In this document: piece after piece, positions 15,402 through 16,402 of the stretch | How positions within the stretch are numbered: the stretch's first letter is position 1 | How the letters are laid out: the number at the start of each line of letters is the position of its first letter | NCBI GenBank assembly: GCA_021737905.1 | Contig: JAIPDA010000016.1 | Location: forward strand, 1-16,402 | Reading direction: 5' to 3' | Source of the DNA: Rhodoferax sp. | Lineage (GTDB): Bacteria > Pseudomonadota > Gammaproteobacteria > Burkholderiales > Burkholderiaceae_C | Length of the DNA: 16,402 bases | Made by a program: the position numbers and the translations under genes | Notes under the pieces: model-generated | Databases searched by the model: none | Seen by the model: only the letters and a program-made list of their open reading frames with translations | Told to the model about the DNA's origin: nothing

Positions 15402-16310
15402 ATGAGCTCCCCAAAAAAATGGCGCGGAACCTACACCGTAATGATTACTCCGTTCACACCTGACGGCTTGGGTGTAGATGTGCCGGCACTCAAGCGGCTG
15501 GTGGACTGGCAAATTGAGCAAGGCATTCACGGCCTGATTCCCCTGGGTAGCACGGGCGAGTTTCTTTCAATGACCATGGGCGAGCAGGAGCTGGTCATGG
15601 AGGTTTGCATTAAGCAAGCTGCGGGCCGGGTTCCTGTGTTGATCGGCACTGGGGCCGAATGGACCCATGAGGCCGTGGAAAAAGCCCGGCTGGCCGAAAG
15701 CCTGGGCGCCGACGGCATCATGGTGATTCCGCCTTACTACAGCACGCCCACGCCTGATGAGTTGTTCGAGCATTACCGCAAGATCGGGGAGTCTGTGTCC
15801 TTTCCAATCATGATTTACAACAACCCGGCAACCGCCAATGTCGACATGACGCCGGACATCGTGGCCCGTCTGACCCAGATCGACAACGTGCGCTACATCA
15901 AAGAGTCTACGCTCGAGGTCACACGGGTGCGAGACATCATCGAGCTGTGCGGCGACAAGATGACGGTGTTTGCCGGCATCCTAGGCTATGAGTCTTTCTG
16001 GTTGGGCGCGCAAGGCTGGGTGGCGGTGTGCTCGAACTTTCTACCACGCGACTCTGCCCGCCTTTTCGAGCTGGTGGCCGACCACAAGGACCAGGTCAAC
16101 GCGCTGGCCCTGTACCGTCGCATGCTCCCGCTGGTCAAGATGGTCGGCGGCCATCGCTACGTGGCCGCCAGCAAGGTCGCCCTCGATTACATGGGGCTGC
16201 CGGTAGGCATCCCACGCGCGCCCAGACTGCCCCTACCGGCGGCGGACACCGCAGAACTCAAGGCCCACCTGGACCGCCTGCAGCTCAAAAATTCGATTCC
16301 CCTTCCTTGA
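15402..16310 (+). CDS. DapA-superfamily lyase/deaminase, candidate pyrroline-4-hydroxy-2-carboxylate deaminase
   Basis: A 302-residue TIM-barrel class I aldolase of the DHDPS/NAL superfamily. The Schiff-base lysine is K167 in RYIKESTLEVTR, the conserved tyrosine Y139 in MIYNNPATAN, and the substrate loop is GSTGEF at 49-54. True dihydrodipicolinate synthase has GTTGE and an arginine just after the NVP motif; here the loop has GSTGE and the residues after NNP are ATAN, so lysine synthesis is unlikely. With the divergent imino-acid oxidase, the likely reaction is deamination/dehydration to 2-oxoglutarate semialdehyde in hydroxyproline breakdown, but a sugar-acid lyase is possible. The ATG follows a weak AAAAAG ribosome site. 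Confidence 0.88.
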   Translation: MSSPKKWRGTYTVMITPFTPDGLGVDVPALKRLVDWQIEQGIHGLIPLGSTGEFLSMTMGEQELVMEVCIKQAAGRVPVLIGTGAEWTHEAVEKARLAESLGADGIMVIPPYYSTPTPDELFEHYRKIGESVSFPIMIYNNPATANVDMTPDIVARLTQIDNVRYIKESTLEVTRVRDIIELCGDKMTVFAGILGYESFWLGAQGWVAVCSNFLPRDSARLFELVADHKDQVNALALYRRMLPLVKMVGGHRYVAASKVALDYMGLPVGIPRAPRLPLPAADTAELKAHLDRLQLKNSIPLP

Positions 16311-16344
16311 TAGTCAACCCTTGTTTTTTTATAGGAGCCTTGCC

Positions 16345-16402
16345 ATGAAAAAGAGCCTTGTGAATTTAAATCTGCGCACCTGCCTGACCCTGCTGGGCGC
16401 CT
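16345..16402 (+). CDS. exported protein, N-terminus only (probable ABC solute-binding protein)
   Basis: An ATG at 16345, eight bases after the end of a good AGGAG (16333-16337), opens a frame of 19 codons before the window ends: MKKSLVNLNL then RTCLTLLGA. The basic start followed by a hydrophobic stretch looks like a signal peptide. It lies 34 bases after the lyase stop, so it is co-transcribed. Identification as the binding protein that partners the minus-strand ABC ATPase is inference; the mature domain is not visible. Confidence 0.65.
   Translation, partial: MKKSLVNLNLRTCLTLLGA

Overview
The window looks like a chromosomal segment of a betaproteobacterium, most likely a Comamonadaceae member (Polaromonas/Rhodoferax/Acidovorax-like). 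This is inferred from the protein sequences, the moderately high GC, the promoter -10 style (GCTATAATC, GCTAGAATC) and the gene neighbourhood. No organism name can be read from the DNA itself.

Region 1 (1-1351, minus strand): a 5' portion of a DUF493/YbeD-family gene runs off the left edge. It overlaps by ATGA with a class IV PLP aminotransferase of the D-amino-acid transaminase type. Upstream of that gene on the same strand lies a previously easy-to-miss 47-codon hydrophobic ORF with a GTG start.

Region 2 (1338-8632, plus strand): a complete F1Fo ATP synthase operon, atpI-B-E-F-H-A-G-D-C. It has a good sigma70-like promoter in front, a T-rich leader before the c-subunit gene, a GTG start for subunit b, and an intrinsic terminator after epsilon. 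All key catalytic and proton-path residues are present.

Region 3 (8677-11262): three plus-strand genes (SnoaL-like small protein, YheT-type alpha/beta hydrolase, and a conserved protein of unknown function) converge on a minus-strand membrane-anchored cytochrome c. A symmetrical hairpin separates them, and one arm of it encodes the C-terminal residues of the unknown protein. A tRNA-Arg(CCG) gene at 11467-11542 closes this conserved block.

Region 4 (11590-16402): a catabolic module of two divergent arms. The minus arm has a 978-residue flavoprotein/iron-sulfur fusion followed by a polar-amino-acid ABC ATPase. The plus arm has a DapA-superfamily lyase followed by the start of an exported protein, probably the ABC solute-binding protein. 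The fusion joins, in one chain, the three parts that are separate subunits in D-hydroxyproline dehydrogenase, opine oxidase and HCN synthase: a 2Fe-2S ferredoxin-like domain, an FAD/NAD oxidoreductase with a BFD-type cysteine cluster, and a DAO-type amine oxidase. Together with a DapA-like lyase (candidate pyrroline-4-hydroxy-2-carboxylate deaminase) and an amino-acid ABC transporter, the best reading is uptake and oxidation of hydroxyproline or a related imino acid. This is an inference from domain content and context. A 19-bp imperfect palindrome in the divergent intergenic region is the best candidate operator.
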